The notes beneath the pieces were generated by a model that did not search any database, had not been told where the DNA came from, and saw nothing but the letters and a program-made list of their open reading frames with translations. This document shows positions 13,188-13,800 of a DNA stretch of 13,800 bases, in pieces; position 1 is the first letter of the stretch; each line of letters opens with the position of its first letter. Position numbers and translations under genes: made by a program. Source of the DNA: an uncultured Chlamydiaceae bacterium (GTDB taxonomy: Bacteria; Chlamydiota; Chlamydiia; Chlamydiales; Parachlamydiaceae); the NCBI GenBank assembly GCA_945957185.1, contig CAMFKA010000027.1, positions 1 through 13,800 on the forward strand, given 5' to 3'.

Positions 13188-13637
13188 TTACATCTCGTAT
13201 AGATGGTGTTCGATATCACTTATGTCGTTGTAACAGAGTTCTTTATTGAGCTCCGCCACAATCGACTTTCTCACTTGAGGAGTTAGATGACGTCTCAACA
13301 TTCCCAGAAACGCCGGACCTGCCATGATGTATAGCCTGTCATAACCGTGCTCTTCTTTGCATTTCGATAGAGTGGCAGCGAGTTCAGCTGCGAATTTATC
13401 TGCTTCTAGTTGTTTGGGTTCCATTTCAGATTGATAAGTGTAGCGCGATACCCCACCTCTTTGGAATCCTCTGCCCGGTTTTGACGTCGCTAGATCTTGG
13501 TTATGGAGTCGACTTTCCGGATGTTGATAACAGGCGATTTCTTGTAGTTTAGGGAATTTGCAGACTTGGTAGATTTTTGCCTGAGCGGCATCAGCGACGA
13601 CAACCCAAGTGGGCAGGTGGTGGTTATTATTAAGCAT
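13188..13637 (-). CDS. Host_attach-family protein (bacterial eRF1-like fold)
   Basis: 149 aa from the ATG at 13637, which has GGAGG five bases upstream; an in-frame ATG at 13673 would add 12 residues but has no ribosome site and lies almost on the predicted transcription start. The N-terminal strand WVVVADAAQAKIYQV, the central basic segment (GRGFQRGGVSR), then FAAELAATLSK, YDRLYIMAGPAFLGMLRRHL and the end are typical of proteins annotated as 'required for attachment to host cells', now grouped with bacterial eRF1-domain-like proteins. The family's biochemical role is unclear and the name should not be taken as proof of adhesion. There is no signal peptide, so it is cytosolic unless exported otherwise. 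It is unusual as the neighbour of a chlamydial needle operon. Confidence 0.82.
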   Translation of the reverse strand: MLNNNHHLPTWVVVADAAQAKIYQVCKFPKLQEIACYQHPESRLHNQDLATSKPGRGFQRGGVSRYTYQSEMEPKQLEADKFAAELAATLSKCKEEHGYDRLYIMAGPAFLGMLRRHLTPQVRKSIVAELNKELCYNDISDIEHHLYEM

Positions 13638-13685
13638 GGTTTCCTCCATAAGGATAGAGAATTTAAGGGCCATAGCTTAAACCTG

Positions 13686-13691
13686 ATTATA
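13686..13691 (-). promoter_or_regulatory. Consensus -10 box upstream of the Host_attach gene
   Basis: A perfect TATAAT on the minus strand lies about 49 nt before the chosen start codon, in a very AT-rich stretch (13681-13740). The hexamer 17 nt upstream is TTAGGT, a poor -35. A start about seven bases beyond the box would leave the upstream ATG at 13673 with almost no leader, which supports the start at 13637. Confidence 0.5.
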
Positions 13692-13800
13692 ACAAAGTGA
13701 TAATTTATACCTAATTAGAAAAAAGTAGATTAACTAAAATCCCGTGCCCCACTTAAAGTTTCTACCAGATGCGGAGTAGTAAATTCCCCCTGCCCATGCC

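Noticed and set aside
13741..13800. GC-rich stretch resembling words near 4510-4540 (cccgtgcc, tgcccatgcc)
   Set aside because: The similarity is short and I cannot show a shared repeat by eye.

Overview
The window carries most of a chlamydial-type type III secretion system (T3SS) locus, all on the minus strand. The gene order (cdsE, cdsF, cdsG, a CT668-like gene, cdsN, cdsO, cdsP, cdsQ, pkn5, cdsC) matches the CT665-CT674 block of Chlamydia trachomatis. Gene lengths, the wider intergenic spaces and the unfamiliar genes at both ends fit an environmental, chlamydia-like organism (Parachlamydiales sensu lato) better than the genus Chlamydia. I could not search a database, so this assignment rests on recognised protein families and synteny.

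Layout in the direction of transcription (high to low coordinates): 13674-13800 holds a promoter-like stretch upstream of a Host_attach-family protein (13188-13637). An intergenic region with two promoter-like signals (12958-13187) precedes cdsE (12715-12957) and the needle gene cdsF (12311-12577). cdsF is flanked on both sides by strong inverted repeats. cdsG (11742-12182) is a TPR needle chaperone. After a 223-nt gap comes the CT668-like gene (10829-11518), which is followed by a clear intrinsic terminator (10786-10812). Then comes a tight five-gene run, cdsN-cdsO-cdsP-cdsQ-pkn5 (10770 to 4793), with gaps of 6-18 nt: ATPase, stalk, needle-length/specificity regulator, sorting-platform protein and kinase. 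A 419-nt gap (4374-4792) holds a large imperfect palindrome with ~52-bp arms and a promoter-like region. It is followed by the secretin cdsC, which overlaps a lipoprotein-like TPR/membrane protein gene, which in turn overlaps a divergent YidD-like gene. The window ends in two oppositely oriented arrays of one 8-bp repeat (1-55 and 131-201).

The genes together encode the needle and its chaperones, the export ATPase complex, the cytosolic sorting platform and the outer-membrane pore. The usual cdsD is not upstream of cdsE, and the mcsB/mcsA pair is not downstream of cdsC, so synteny breaks at both ends. The most interesting points are: (i) the Pkn5 homologue looks like an intact Hanks-type kinase fused to a degenerate SpoIIE/PP2C-like domain; (ii) the secretin has three Trp-Asp-Gly-Trp repeats in a linker before its last periplasmic domain; (iii) the needle protein has no cysteine; (iv) there is a layered set of RNA hairpins and weak start codons that could set subunit ratios; (v) there are two unusual repeat structures.
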